64,000 nt of DNA from JAPPHA01 sp963664045 (GCA_963664045.2 CAXXGT010000007.1:310001-374000); one strand, 5' to 3'; positions 16,634 to 25,634 are shown, counted from the first letter of the stretch. Notes: a model not told the origin generated them from the letters alone. Program-made: numbers and translations.

Positions 16634-17929
16634 CTATTTGACCACATCGTCGCCGAGCAGGTTGCGGCTGTATTCCACAAGAATCTCCTGCGCTCCGGCA
16701 GCGTCGGTTTCCTTGCGCAGCAGCGCTTCTGTGGCGCGGGCAACGCCCTCGGAGACGACCGAGAATCCCGTCGCAGTCTTCAGGAACACGCCGTCATCCA
16801 CATTGGCGTGAATGGGAACGAGTGCCTTCAGCTTCTGGAAATCGGGAGCCTGCGCCGCGTCCCTGCGGCCCGGAATATTGCCCATCCGCTCGGCATAACC
16901 GACGGTCGCGTCCACCGAGCCGAGTTCCAGCAGCACCTTCTTGGCCAGTTCCGGATTTGCGGCCTTGGCATTGACGCCCCAGGGGCTGTCGATGTCGACG
17001 AGGACATACTGGCCGTCGTTCTGGCCGGGCACGGCCCAGGTGCCGACGGCGTCGATAACGTCGGGAATCGGGTTGCGGGACTCGGGGCCCCAGTCATAGA
17101 TGTAGCACCAAGTGCCGCAGGTAGTGGCAACAAGCTCGCCAGCAGGGAACATCTCGTATTTCGGGATGATCCACGGCTCCGGACCAAGCAGCGGGTCGAT
17201 GGGCATCAGGTCGTTGTCGATCAGCTCGGCATAGAAGCCGAAGACGTCCTTGATGCCGGGACCGGTCAGGTTGAGCGTGCCGTCGTCATTGGCGATCTGC
17301 GGTGTGGCGCTGCCCATGATGAGATAGGTGAAGCCTTCTCCGAAGGCACCGCCGCCCCAGGTTATGCCGGCTGGAAACATCAGGCCGTAAGCGCCGGTCT
17401 TTTCCTTGATCTCCTTGGCGCGGTCCATCAGTTCCTGCCAGTTTTTCGGCTGTTCCGTGGAGATGCCGGCCTCTTCGAGAATGTCACGGCGGAAGTAGAT
17501 CTGCTGCACGTTCAGCATCGACGGCAATACGAAGATTTCGCCGTCGCCGGTGGTCACCAGCGCCTTGGCGACATCGAACAGGTGTTCATAGCCGTCCCAG
17601 TTCTTCAGCGCTTCGCCGACCGGTGCGAGATATCCGGCCGCGACCATGTCGGCCACATCCTGACCGCGCGGGGCGGTAAACAGATCGGGTGCGTTGCCAG
17701 CGCGCAGCTCTGTCAGGATTTTTGTCAGGTAGTCCTTTTCCGGCGCCGGATATTCAACCACTTCGATCGTAACGCCGTGTTTCTCCTCGATGGCCGGCAC
17801 GACCGCCATCAGGGCATCTATGCGCGCCTGCCGGTGTTCGGCGATCCGTATGGTCTCGGCCGACGCGAGGCCCGTGAGTGTCATGAGGCCAGCGATGCAG
17901 GCGCCGACCAATGATAGTCTTTGGAACAT
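16634..17929 (-). CDS. Sugar ABC transporter substrate-binding protein
   Basis: This 431-residue periplasmic binding protein of family 1 (MalE/UgpB-like) captures the sugar for the permeases. It starts at MFQRLSLVG, with GGGAGGAG seven bases upstream; an earlier Met in the frame lacks a ribosome site. A signal peptide ends near LASAET. Family blocks include VVPAIEEKHGVTIEVVEYP, APDLFTAPRGQDVADM and AYGLMFPAGITWGGGAFGEG. It is first in the minus-strand operon and divergent from the dehydrogenase at 18156. The intergenic region holds tandem repeats and a LacI-type operator. Confidence 0.92.
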   Translation of the reverse strand: MFQRLSLVGACIAGLMTLTGLASAETIRIAEHRQARIDALMAVVPAIEEKHGVTIEVVEYPAPEKDYLTKILTELRAGNAPDLFTAPRGQDVADMVAAGYLAPVGEALKNWDGYEHLFDVAKALVTTGDGEIFVLPSMLNVQQIYFRRDILEEAGISTEQPKNWQELMDRAKEIKEKTGAYGLMFPAGITWGGGAFGEGFTYLIMGSATPQIANDDGTLNLTGPGIKDVFGFYAELIDNDLMPIDPLLGPEPWIIPKYEMFPAGELVATTCGTWCYIYDWGPESRNPIPDVIDAVGTWAVPGQNDGQYVLVDIDSPWGVNAKAANPELAKKVLLELGSVDATVGYAERMGNIPGRRDAAQAPDFQKLKALVPIHANVDDGVFLKTATGFSVVSEGVARATEALLRKETDAAGAQEILVEYSRNLLGDDVVK

Positions 17930-17962
17930 TATCTCCTCCCAGCCAAGCTCGTTATCGAGCAA

Positions 17963-17998
17963 TTGACGTCACATCTTCAGTTGACGTCATATCTTCAG
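17963..17998. repeat. Two tandem 18-bp repeats in the divergent sugar promoter
   Basis: TTGACGTCACATCTTCAG (17963-17980) is followed directly by TTGACGTCATATCTTCAG (17981-17998), one mismatch apart. Each starts with the palindrome TGACGTCA or its near-copy. They lie 34 bases before the binding-protein start. This could be a duplicated operator for LacI or another regulator. Confidence 0.6.
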
Positions 17999-18117
17999 TG
18001 CGCTATTGATTGTACACGTATTCACAAAACACGCAATATGGAAGATTTTGATTTTAATTAAAACAAAATATGCTTTAAAAACAATCCAATAAATCAGAAC
18101 ATGAAATTTATGTCTGT

Positions 18118-18131
18118 GTAAACGTCTACAT
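18118..18131. promoter_or_regulatory. LacI/GalR-family operator
   Basis: TGTAAACGTCTACA is one base from the perfect palindrome TGTAAACGTTTACA, the style of site bound by LacI/GalR proteins with a central CG. It lies 25 bases before the dehydrogenase start and about 190 bases before the divergent ABC operon. The lacI gene at 10142-11131 in the same cluster is the obvious candidate to bind it. Confidence 0.6.
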
Positions 18132-18155
18132 TTTTCTGGTTGAGGTGAGCCCACT

Positions 18156-19163
18156 ATGTCGCGAAAACTACGTTTGGCCGTTGTCGGAACCGGTCAGAAA
18201 GCAGTCGAATATGCAAGGAGCTGGCTACAGATGCCCAACGTTTCGATTGTCGCTGCCGCCGATACCAGTGCCGAAGCGCGGAACCGCTTTGCCGGTCTGT
18301 GCGAGGAGGGCGGCTTCACGGTGCCGGAACTGTTCGACAACGTCCATGCGCTTGTGCGCGCCTGCCGCGATGAAACAGATGCTGTCTACCTTTCCACCCC
18401 GCACGTCTTCCATGCCGAGGGCGCCATGGCGGTGGTCGAGGCAGGGCTCGACCTGCTGCTGGAAAAACCCATGGTGACAACCGTCGCGGAGGCCGAAGCG
18501 CTCGTTGCCGCATGCCGCAAAAGGGGCGTGACGGTCGTTGTCGCCTATCAGGGCGGTCTTTCGCCGCTCGTTCATGACATCAGCCGGCGCGCGGCGACGG
18601 GCGAGTTCGGCGAACTTGTCTCTGTTTCCGGCAACATCTGGGAGAACTGGGCCAGGCAGTACAGCGGGCAGTGGAAGCAGAAACCGGAGATTTCAGGCGG
18701 CGGATTCATGTTCGACACCGGCGCCCACATGATGAATACGGTGTGTGCGCTGGTCGGATCCGACTTTGTCCGCGTGTCGGCCTATATGAACAATCGCGGC
18801 CACCAGGTGGACATTGCAAGCGTCGTGGCGGCGCGGTTGCGCGACGGCCCTCTTGTTACGCTGAATGCCGTCGGCGATACGCCGTCGCGATGCGCCTCGC
18901 ATATCTGCCTCTTTTTTACCGAAGCCACGGTGCGCATCGATGCCTGGGGCCAGTGGCGGGAGATCGTCTCGCCGCAGGGGGCGGTCGAGCGCGAGGAAAT
19001 GGAGATCGTCGACAACCCGCTGCTCACATTCATGGCCATTCGCGACGACCGAATGCAGAACCATTCACCGGTGGAGCACGGACTGCGGGTGGCCAGACTT
19101 TGGGACGCCATAAAGGCCTCGGCGGCCAATGACGGCGAAGCCGTCTCGGTGACCGCGTCCTGA
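18156..19163 (+). CDS. Gfo/Idh/MocA family oxidoreductase
   Basis: This 335-residue NAD(P)-dependent sugar or polyol dehydrogenase has an N-terminal Rossmann fold with LAVVGTGQKAVEYARSW. The family EKP motif is in LDLLLEKPMVTTV, where the Lys takes part in catalysis. The C-terminal alpha/beta domain includes GGFMFDTGAHMMNTVCALVG, which carries the usual GGxxxDxGxHxxD/N signature. GAGGTGAG precedes the start. It is transcribed away from the ABC operon under a LacI-type operator. With ThuA it resembles the ThuA/ThuB pair that oxidises imported disaccharides or derivatives. Confidence 0.9.
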   Translation: MSRKLRLAVVGTGQKAVEYARSWLQMPNVSIVAAADTSAEARNRFAGLCEEGGFTVPELFDNVHALVRACRDETDAVYLSTPHVFHAEGAMAVVEAGLDLLLEKPMVTTVAEAEALVAACRKRGVTVVVAYQGGLSPLVHDISRRAATGEFGELVSVSGNIWENWARQYSGQWKQKPEISGGGFMFDTGAHMMNTVCALVGSDFVRVSAYMNNRGHQVDIASVVAARLRDGPLVTLNAVGDTPSRCASHICLFFTEATVRIDAWGQWREIVSPQGAVEREEMEIVDNPLLTFMAIRDDRMQNHSPVEHGLRVARLWDAIKASAANDGEAVSVTAS

Positions 19164-19477
19164 TAGCAGGCGGGTGTCAATTCAAGCCAGAAATCCGGGT
19201 GTGGAGCGGCGTGGAAAATTGACCACCCTTCCGGTAGCGAATCGGAGAGTCTCGCGACCGTTTTGGCGGTCTGCGGGAGAATCGGAGGACACTAGTGGTG
19301 CCGGAAAACGTGGATCGATAACGACGGCACGATCCCCGGGGACAGCTTTCCGATTCCGTGGGGAAAGGTCGGCGACATTCCTCAAATGATTCTAGACGTA
19401 TCGACGGGCACCGATGGGCGGCGCCAGTCGATGTGGGCGGCGGCCCGCCCGGCCGCTGACCGGGCGGGACCGGCGGA
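19164..19477. other. Intergenic region with a hairpin and possible IS scar
   Basis: No gene is supported. A 9-bp perfect stem, CCCGCCCGG (19444-19452) with CCGGGCGGG (19460-19468), lies 10 bases beyond the stop of the minus-strand binding-protein gene and may act as a transcript-end hairpin, although no T-run follows. The remainder has no recognisable coding sequence and may be transposon debris. Confidence 0.4.
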
Positions 19478-20275
19478 TCAGAGAATGCTCCGGATCGGGT
19501 CACTCGGCGACGGGTCGTAACCGATGATGTCGTCGAAGAGTTCGGCGACCTTGCCTTCGGCAACCATTTCGGCCCTTGTGGCGTTGATGGCACGGACCAG
19601 GTTCGGCTTGCCCATCTTGACTGCCCATCCGAGTTGTGCCGGATCGATCAATCCCGGAAGCGATCGCAGCGGCAGTTTCGACTTGGTGATCGCGTAGTTC
19701 GCCGCAATGCTCTCCAGAATGACTGCTTCGATATTGCCGTTGACCAGGTCCTGCATGCCGTCGACGTCAGCCTTGTACGCCTTCAGATTGCCGCCGAGCT
19801 GTTCGACGATGGGAATGAATGTCGAGGCGGCGATGGCGCCAATGTCCTTTCCCTGAAGTTCGTCCGGTGAGGCATAGGCGGAGTCCTTGCGAACGACGAC
19901 GCGGGCGCCAGTCTCGATCCATCCGTCGCAGAACGTAACCGCCTTCTGCCGTTCCGCGGTTATGCCCATGGCATTGCCGACGATGTCGAAATGGCCGGCC
20001 TGGAGACCAACGAGCATCGAATCCCATTTCACGATAACCGGCTCGTATTCGAGCTCGAGGCGATTGCAGATCTCGCCCATGATCCTCATTTCCAGACCGT
20101 CCAGTTCTCCGTCCGGTTTTCGCATGCTGAATGGCGGATAGGTGCCTTCGGTTGCGGACGTCAGTACGCCGGGGTTGAGCAGTTCCAGGTCCGATGCAGC
20201 CCAGCCGGCGATCGGGCCGGCAGCTGTCGCAGCGATGGCAGCACTTGCCGTTCCCAGGAATTCTCGTCTTCTCAT
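19478..20275 (-). CDS. Polar amino acid ABC transporter substrate-binding protein
   Basis: This 265-residue periplasmic binding protein (family 3) starts at MRRREFLGTASAA, preceded by AAGGAG. The twin-arginine motif RRREFL suggests Tat export, which is unusual for this family; cleavage is near AGWAAS. Family blocks are TEGTYPPFSMRKPDGELDG, GLEMRIMGEICNRL, DIVGNAMGITAERQKAVTF and ELQGKDIGAI. It is the first part of a compact transporter, although its gene lies downstream of the permease gene in transcription order (ATPase, permease, binding protein). Ligand specificity cannot be read. Confidence 0.92.
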   Translation of the reverse strand: MRRREFLGTASAAIAATAAGPIAGWAASDLELLNPGVLTSATEGTYPPFSMRKPDGELDGLEMRIMGEICNRLELEYEPVIVKWDSMLVGLQAGHFDIVGNAMGITAERQKAVTFCDGWIETGARVVVRKDSAYASPDELQGKDIGAIAASTFIPIVEQLGGNLKAYKADVDGMQDLVNGNIEAVILESIAANYAITKSKLPLRSLPGLIDPAQLGWAVKMGKPNLVRAINATRAEMVAEGKVAELFDDIIGYDPSPSDPIRSIL

Positions 20276-20330
20276 GGTCGTCTCCTTTGCTAGTTCTTGG
20301 GTTTCACGCATCGCGTTTCGTGGCCGATCA

Positions 20331-21002
20331 TCAGATTTTCAGGGAGTACTTCCGTTCGTACCATGCCGCGAACTGGCTAAGAATCGTGTTCATGACCAGG
20401 TAGATGATGGCCGCGGCGATCAGAAAATCGAACGGCCGGAACGTCTCCGCCAGGGCGAGCTGGGCAAACATGGTGACCTCGATGATCGTGATCGTCGACA
20501 GGAGCGAAGTGTTCTTCAGCGTGTTTATCGCCTCGTTCGTCATGGCAGGCACCACGATCCGGATCACCTGGGGAAGGATGATGTGACGCAGCATCAGTGA
20601 CGGACTCATGCCCAGTGCCAGCGCCGACTCGGTCTGACCGCGCGGGATGGCGAGGAATCCCGATCGGAATACCTCGGCAACATAGGCGCCGCTGCTGATC
20701 GCCAACGCCACGACACCGGCGACGAACGGGGACAGACGGAATCCCGAAACATGGGGGATCCCGAAGTAGATGATGAATATCTGAATGAGACTCGGCGTCC
20801 CCCGCACGAACCAGATGTAGAATTCTGCCGGCCAGCGGAAACACCGGTTGTGAGAAGATTTTCCGAGTGTGGTGGCGAGCCCGATTATCCAGCTGATGAC
20901 GATCGCGAGAAACGAGATCTCCAGTGCGATCACGGCTGCATGAAAGAACCCGACTGTGTAGGGTGCGAACCAGTAGACGTAGTCAATGATACTGCTTGCC
21001 AC
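20331..21002 (-). CDS. Polar amino acid ABC transporter permease
   Basis: This 223-residue HisM/GlnP-type inner-membrane permease has about five helices. WFVRGTPSLIQIFIIYFG contains the conserved RGTP-L-Q motif. GAYVAEVFRSGFLAIPRGQT and EALALG-like SALALGMSPSLMLRHIILPQ form the EAA loop contacting the ATPase. Start and length are typical. It lies between the ATPase gene (17 bases upstream) and the binding-protein gene. Confidence 0.93.
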   Translation of the reverse strand: MASSIIDYVYWFAPYTVGFFHAAVIALEISFLAIVISWIIGLATTLGKSSHNRCFRWPAEFYIWFVRGTPSLIQIFIIYFGIPHVSGFRLSPFVAGVVALAISSGAYVAEVFRSGFLAIPRGQTESALALGMSPSLMLRHIILPQVIRIVVPAMTNEAINTLKNTSLLSTITIIEVTMFAQLALAETFRPFDFLIAAAIIYLVMNTILSQFAAWYERKYSLKI

Positions 21003-21019
21003 TCTCGGAGCCCTTTCGC

Positions 21020-21817
21020 CTAATGGTGGTGCAGGACACGGTTCAGGAACTGCCGCGTGTGGGGGTTTCCCGGGGTGCCGAGAACGTCGGGCGATGGCCC
21101 GATCTCCTCGATTCGACCGTTGTACAGGAAGGCCGTTCGGTGGCTCACGTGCCGGGCAAAGCCCATCTCGTGCGTGACCACGATCATCGTCATGCCACTC
21201 TTCGCGAGTTCGCCCATGATGTCGAGGACCTCACCGACCAGTTCCGGATCAAGCGCCGAGGTGACCTCGTCGAAAAGCATGAGTTTCGGTTTCATGGCCA
21301 GGGCACGGGCGATGGCAACCCGTTGTTGCTGGCCACCCGACAATTGGCGCGGATATGAGTCGCGTTTTTCGGGAAGCCCGATCATTTCCAGCAATTCGGA
21401 CGCGTGTTCGCGCGCGCGAGCCGGTTTGATTCTCCGGACGCGGATCGGCGCCTCGGTGATGTTCTCGAGAACGGTCTTGTGGGGCCACAGGTTGAAATCC
21501 TGGAAAACCATGCCGACCGAGGCCCGGAACCGGGCCAGTTCCCGGGCGGTTCGCCAGGCGGAGCCCGTGAAACTGTAACGGATCTGTTCTCCGTCCAGCA
21601 CGAGCGTTCCACTGTCGGGCACCTCGAGGAGGTTGATGCAACGGAGAAGCGTGCTCTTCCCCGACCCGCTCGGACCGATGAGTGCCAGGACTTCGCCTTG
21701 ACCGACCGAAAGACTGATGTCGTCAAGCACGACAGTCTCCCCGAAAGACTTGCGGAGGTGGGTCAGGCTAATCAGTTTCGTGACTTCGCCCTGTGCGTCC
21801 AATACAGCGGCATCCAT
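21020..21817 (-). CDS. Polar amino acid ABC transporter ATP-binding protein
   Basis: This 265-residue GlnQ/HisP-type ATPase has Walker A GPSGSGKST, the Q-loop region GMVFQDFNLWPHKTV, signature LSGGQQQRVAIARA, Walker B LMLFDEVTSALDPEL and switch His VTHEMGFA. A short extension of about 15 residues precedes the ABC core (LISLTHLRKSFGE), so translation may also start downstream of MDAAV. First gene of the three-gene operon. Confidence 0.94.
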   Translation of the reverse strand: MDAAVLDAQGEVTKLISLTHLRKSFGETVVLDDISLSVGQGEVLALIGPSGSGKSTLLRCINLLEVPDSGTLVLDGEQIRYSFTGSAWRTARELARFRASVGMVFQDFNLWPHKTVLENITEAPIRVRRIKPARAREHASELLEMIGLPEKRDSYPRQLSGGQQQRVAIARALAMKPKLMLFDEVTSALDPELVGEVLDIMGELAKSGMTMIVVTHEMGFARHVSHRTAFLYNGRIEEIGPSPDVLGTPGNPHTRQFLNRVLHHH

Positions 21818-22282
21818 GCGAAATCCTCAGTATGCGGTGTGATAGTAGTTCTCTGTTGCGTCCGAAGTTGTGGCAAAGCGACAACGATTTACACAAATCG
21901 TTCATGTCGTTCGCGGGATGGCGGGAGGCTGGATTGCCCGGCCGGGACAGAAGGCAAGCCCGGCCCGGCAAGGTCACCATCGTGACCCGTGGTCGGTCAT
22001 GGAACGAACGTCCCGACACGACCCCCGCCAAATGGAAACAACGCGGCGAGACCGGATGATTTCGACGACAAGGGCTTCATGCATGACCGGAGTCGAACCG
22101 TAAGCGGGTAAACTGCGACGTCCGTTGATTTTGCCCGGTTTCGGGTATCGTTTGGCTGCTGTGCCCGATGCTGCGGCCCTGGCATTCCCCGATTTTCCGC
22201 TGCCGTGCCGATTTTCCGTTTGACATGATAGGGCGCCGGGCCTATTTCCGGTGCGGTAAAACGAATCATCGGGGGATCGGCC
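21818..22282. other. Intergenic region, no gene seen
   Basis: These 465 bases separate the amino acid transporter from a phage-like methylase. Short overlapping frames on both strands show no family resemblance. The minus-strand sequence GGTTCGACTCCGGTC near 22080-22098 resembles a tRNA T-arm but no tRNA folds around it. Confidence 0.5.
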
Positions 22283-22948
22283 ATGGGCGCATGGTTCGGA
22301 TCGAAGGCGACATCGGGGCTGTGCCAGCCGCTCATTGCGGCCATGCCTCCTCATTCTGTGTATATCGAATCATTTCTGGGGGGCGGTGCGATCATGAAGC
22401 GCAAGCCGCCTGCGCTGCGCAACATCGGCATCGACCGCAACTGGCGTGCGATCGCGCGTTTCAGCTGTGATTATCCGGTCGAGCTTCACCACGGCTGCGC
22501 ACTCGCGTTCCTGTCCGGCTTCGACTTCCAGGGCGACGAGCTGGTCTACGCTGATCCGCCCTACGTGCAGTCGGTGCGGCGCTCGCAGCGCCGCTACCGT
22601 TACGACTACGACGACGGCGACCATGTGGAGCTGATCCGCCTTCTGCGTTCACTGCCGGCCCGGGTGATGATCTCCGGTTATCCGAGCCGGCTCTACGACG
22701 AACACCTTTCCGACTGGCGCTCGATCGCGCTTCAGGTCAACAACCAGTCCTGCGTGGTCACCGAGAAGCTGTGGTTCAACTTCGAACCGGACCGGGTCCA
22801 CTGGGCGCGCTTCGCCGGGCGCAACTTCACCCATCGCCAGACGGTGAAGCGCAAGGCGGCGAGTTGGGGGCGGCGCTACGCGGCGATGCCCCGGGGCGAG
22901 CGCCTGGCGGTCCTGGCGGCGATCATGGCTGTGGAGGCGGAGGAATGA
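22283..22948 (+). CDS. D12-class DNA adenine N6-methyltransferase (phage type)
   Basis: This 221-residue Dam-like methylase transfers a methyl group from SAM to adenine. The SAM-binding motif appears as YIESFLGGGAIMKRK (about residues 27-41) and the catalytic DPPY lies at 91-94 in LVYADPPYVQSV. The usual length is 220-280 residues, so it may be nearly complete. The small methylase type without a restriction partner is typical of prophages. Its TGA overlaps the ATG of the next gene by ATGA, as in compact phage operons. Confidence 0.85.
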   Translation: MGAWFGSKATSGLCQPLIAAMPPHSVYIESFLGGGAIMKRKPPALRNIGIDRNWRAIARFSCDYPVELHHGCALAFLSGFDFQGDELVYADPPYVQSVRRSQRRYRYDYDDGDHVELIRLLRSLPARVMISGYPSRLYDEHLSDWRSIALQVNNQSCVVTEKLWFNFEPDRVHWARFAGRNFTHRQTVKRKAASWGRRYAAMPRGERLAVLAAIMAVEAEE

Positions 22949-23373
22949 GCGGGATCGACCCTCACGACCCGGAGGTGGTTCGCCGGCGGCTCGACGGGCT
23001 CCGCTCGGAGTTCGCGGGGCTGGGCTCGGGCGGTGGTCTTCTACGGGGTGCCGCGGCCCTGTTCAGGGAGTTGTTCGGGCACGGGGTTGAGATCATAATC
23101 CCGCCTCCGAAGAACGCAGTTCATGGCACGCATGCGCAGCGCAATCACCACATCGATGTCATCACCGAACATGGCAGAATGAGTTGGCAAAGTGAGACGG
23201 GATACAATCAGCGATCACAGGTTGAAGCCCAGATCGGCAGATGGAAACAAGTTATCGGCGATCGCCTGCAAGCGGGTGACTTCGACAATCAAATAGCTGA
23301 AGCGCAAATCGCATCAAAGGCGCTCAACCGCATGACATCTCTCGGTCGTGCGGCGTATGAGCGCGTCTTCTAA
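22945..23373 (+). pseudogene. Small phage-like frame fused to an IS5 transposase C-terminus
   Basis: The frame starts MSGIDPHDPEVVRRRL with GGAGG upstream and an ATGA overlap with the methylase gene. After about 45 residues (near 23080) it continues into IIIPPPKNAVHGTHAQRN, QIGRWKQVIGDRLQAGDF and AQIASKALNRMTSLG, the C-terminal end of an IS5-family transposase. Composition shifts at the same point. I read this as a phage-like gene whose 3' part was replaced by an IS fragment. Confidence 0.6.
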
Positions 23374-23602
23374 AGTGATGGGGTATGGGGCAAATTCGCC
23401 TCATTTCTGATCCATGCAACACAGTCGGGCCAAACCTGTTCCACCAAAACCGGATCGTTTCATGGCTGACGTCGATGCCACGTTCGTGCAAAAGGTCCTC
23501 CACGTTTCGTAGTGAAAGCGGAAACCGAACATACATCATCACCGCCAGGCGGATAATCTCTGGGCTCGTTTTGAAGTATTTGAAAGGGTCACGTTTTGTC
23601 AT
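23324..23602 (-). pseudogene. IS6-family transposase, N-terminal fragment
   Basis: MTKRDPFKYFKTSPEIIRLA, VRFPLSLRNVEDLLHERGID and SHETIRFWWNRFGP are the standard N-terminus of IS6/IS26-family transposases. After about 58 residues the homology is lost through a frameshift or deletion and no DDE core follows. It points away from the LuxR gene at 23773; the opposite end of an IS6 transposase lies beyond that gene. Confidence 0.85.
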
Positions 23603-23772
23603 GTGGGCCGGGTAGGGTGCGCGTTATCTCGCCTCAACCTGATTTAATCTGACATGACCCTGACAAGGCCCAACTATCGCTCACACGGCACTAAAGCGCG
23701 ACAGGTCCATCTTGACTTTTCCATCTTTTGCGAAAAAGTGGGCAAATTCGAAAGTCATAAGCGGCACATCGG

Positions 23773-24801
23773 ATGAAACTTAGTACTCGGGAATTCTACA
23801 ATCTCGCCGCTGAGACCATTCAGGGAGTCGGCCACGACTTCTTCTATGAAAAATTGGCCGAGCTTTCCGCCGGTGTAATAGGATGTGAACGCTGGCTTGT
23901 CGTTCGGTATGCTCGCTTTTCCATACCCGAAATTGTCGTCAATCAATCGATGGACGAAAGTGCGGTAAAATTTTACTTTGACGGACTGTACAAATTGGAC
24001 CCATGGACCCGACTTATACATTCTGGGACGAAAACGGGTGTGTTAACACTCAGCGGGTTGCACTCAACTGATATTGAAAACAGCTATTATGACGAGATTT
24101 ATCGGACTGCCAAGATCTACGATGAACTTGCTATGCTGATTGATGTTCCCGGGCAAGTTTGTATCGCTGTTTGCCTAGACCTGGCCAGAGGGCGATTTTC
24201 CGAAAAAGAAGTTGAAAAAATGAAACTTTTTTATCCAATGATTATTGCCATCCACCAATCCCATTTGAATCTTTCATTTGCTCAAAATGCCGCCAATTTA
24301 GGCTTGACGAAGGACACTAAGGAACGGGCTGTCACGGTATTGGATCGGAATAACCAGAAAGTGTATTCAAACAACGCTTGGCGGGGTGTCGAAGCGGAAC
24401 TTCATATATCACTGGAGAGCCTGATCGGGCGCGAACAGGAAAATGGTATTATTTCACTAAATAACAACAGAGTTCTTCATTGGGAAAAATTGGGTTCTCA
24501 ATTTGCAATTGCTCCTTGTGGGACGATCTGTGTTATTGAGACGGAAGCGTTGATTTCCAAAACAAGAGGATTCGAAGAGACACTACAAAAGTTTTCTAAA
24601 GTTCATAATATGACAGAACGTGAAAGCAGCATCGTAGAACTGGTTGTTAGAGGATTCCCGAATTCGGGAATCGCCAAAAAAATTGGTATTTCGCCTGGCA
24701 CGGTTCGAAATCATCGGCACCGGATGTACAATAAGTTGGATATCACTTCGGAACGAGAGCTATTTCTCATCTTTATTGATTTGCTTCTTGGTAGAGATTA
24801 A
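23773..24801 (+). CDS. LuxR-family transcriptional regulator (AT-rich, isolated)
   Basis: This 342-residue protein ends in a GerE/LuxR HTH: NMTERESSIVELVVRGFPNS then GIAKKIGISPGTVRNHRHRM (about residues 277-317). The N-terminal 260 residues look like a sensor region and lack the typical autoinducer-binding signature; no receiver Asp is evident. It is clearly richer in A and T than the flanks, similar to the island at 27.6-41.1 kb. The gene lies between halves of two IS6 transposases in opposite orientation, which suggests arrival on an IS6-bounded segment. It might regulate the nearby island, but that is speculation. Confidence 0.85.
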   Translation: MKLSTREFYNLAAETIQGVGHDFFYEKLAELSAGVIGCERWLVVRYARFSIPEIVVNQSMDESAVKFYFDGLYKLDPWTRLIHSGTKTGVLTLSGLHSTDIENSYYDEIYRTAKIYDELAMLIDVPGQVCIAVCLDLARGRFSEKEVEKMKLFYPMIIAIHQSHLNLSFAQNAANLGLTKDTKERAVTVLDRNNQKVYSNNAWRGVEAELHISLESLIGREQENGIISLNNNRVLHWEKLGSQFAIAPCGTICVIETEALISKTRGFEETLQKFSKVHNMTERESSIVELVVRGFPNSGIAKKIGISPGTVRNHRHRMYNKLDITSERELFLIFIDLLLGRD

Positions 24802-24897
24802 GAAAATTGTAGTTTCCAAGGCCGTGTCGCAATGATTAAGTTCATGAGAAAATTAATGAAACGATGTGGCCAACCGCAAGTTAGCGTGACCTACTAG

Positions 24898-25164
24898 ATG
24901 CGCTCCTATGGTGCGGTGATGAAACTCTTCGGCAACTCTCCGAAACAGGAAACGGGTCGCTAGCTGAATAACTGAACTGAGAATTCTCACTTGCCGTTTC
25001 GACGACGTGAACGTGCGATGCTTCGATTCCGACAGATGCGAAGTTTTCAGAAACTTGTTGCTGCTCACTTTTCCGTTTCAAGCCGCTTCAATAAGGACCG
25101 AAGCCTGTCCAAACGAAACCGTACCGCTGCTCCTGCCAAGTGGCGCGGGATTCTAGCGATTTAA
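24898..25164 (+). pseudogene. IS6-family transposase, C-terminal fragment with two stops
   Basis: Translating from 24898 gives MRSYGAVMKLFG, a stop, LNN, a stop, then TENSHLPFRRRERAMLRFRQ, MRSFQKLVAAHFSVSSRFNK and TAAPAKWRGILAI. This is the C-terminal end of IS6-family transposases (NRAENSHLPFRRRERAMLRFR...AAALAEWR). The two stop codons show long decay. Confidence 0.8.
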
Positions 25165-25325
25165 GAGCCAGTCCCACTGGCCTGGGTTCAGGACTCAAAA
25201 ATCGTCTTGAGGTTGGTCGACCAGCGTGATTCACGGACCCAAACGAATGGGGGCATGATGAGTAATCTTTACTGGCTGACCGAAGATCAGATGTTGCGGC
25301 TTCGGCCTTACTTTCCAGCGAGCCG

Positions 25326-25634
25326 AGGTATGCCCCGCGCCGGTCAGCGACCCCTCCCTGCAGGGAGGGGCTTGAAGGGCGAAAGCCCTGAAAGCCCATG
25401 TTGACCAGCACGAGAAAGGAGACTTCCATCCGATCTACCTTGCATCATGCGTTCAAGACCCACCCTGGCGTGCTTCCTCAGCGCCAGGCCCTGGAAGGTT
25501 CGTCAGCAGACACGCCGGGTCAGGCACGAAACGGGACGAATCCAAACGCGGATGTGCAAGATGTGCGAGAGGAGCCCGGCCATGGCCGGCGTCACGGGAG
25601 AAGCTCCGGCGACTCCCAGTGCGGCGTAAGCCGC
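25326..25634 (+). ncRNA. Predicted omega-RNA of IscB copy 2
   Basis: The inferred guide is the 16 bases left of the element, AGGTATGCCCCGCGCC (25326-25341), taken from IS5 transposase sequence. The scaffold starts GGTCAGCGA and then forms the perfect 20-base palindrome CCCCTCCCTGCAGGGAGGGG (25351-25370). A GAAA tetraloop hairpin AGGGC-GAAA-GCCCT follows (25376-25389). The scaffold continues to the start of IscB homology. Ends are inferred from IscB biology, not measured. Confidence 0.6.

Noticed and set aside
22080..22098. tRNA 3' part or attachment site (GGTTCGACTCCGG on the minus strand)
   Set aside because: Only three base pairs form in the supposed T-stem, and no acceptor, D or anticodon arm can be drawn around it.
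22283..22948. Restriction-modification system
   Set aside because: Only the methylase is present; no restriction enzyme or specificity gene lies nearby, and the ATGA-coupled neighbour is a small phage-like frame.
25342..25400. CRISPR-like repeat in the hairpins near the IscB element
   Set aside because: The sequence is a pair of hairpins present once per element, with no spaced repeat array; it belongs to the transposon end and omega-RNA.
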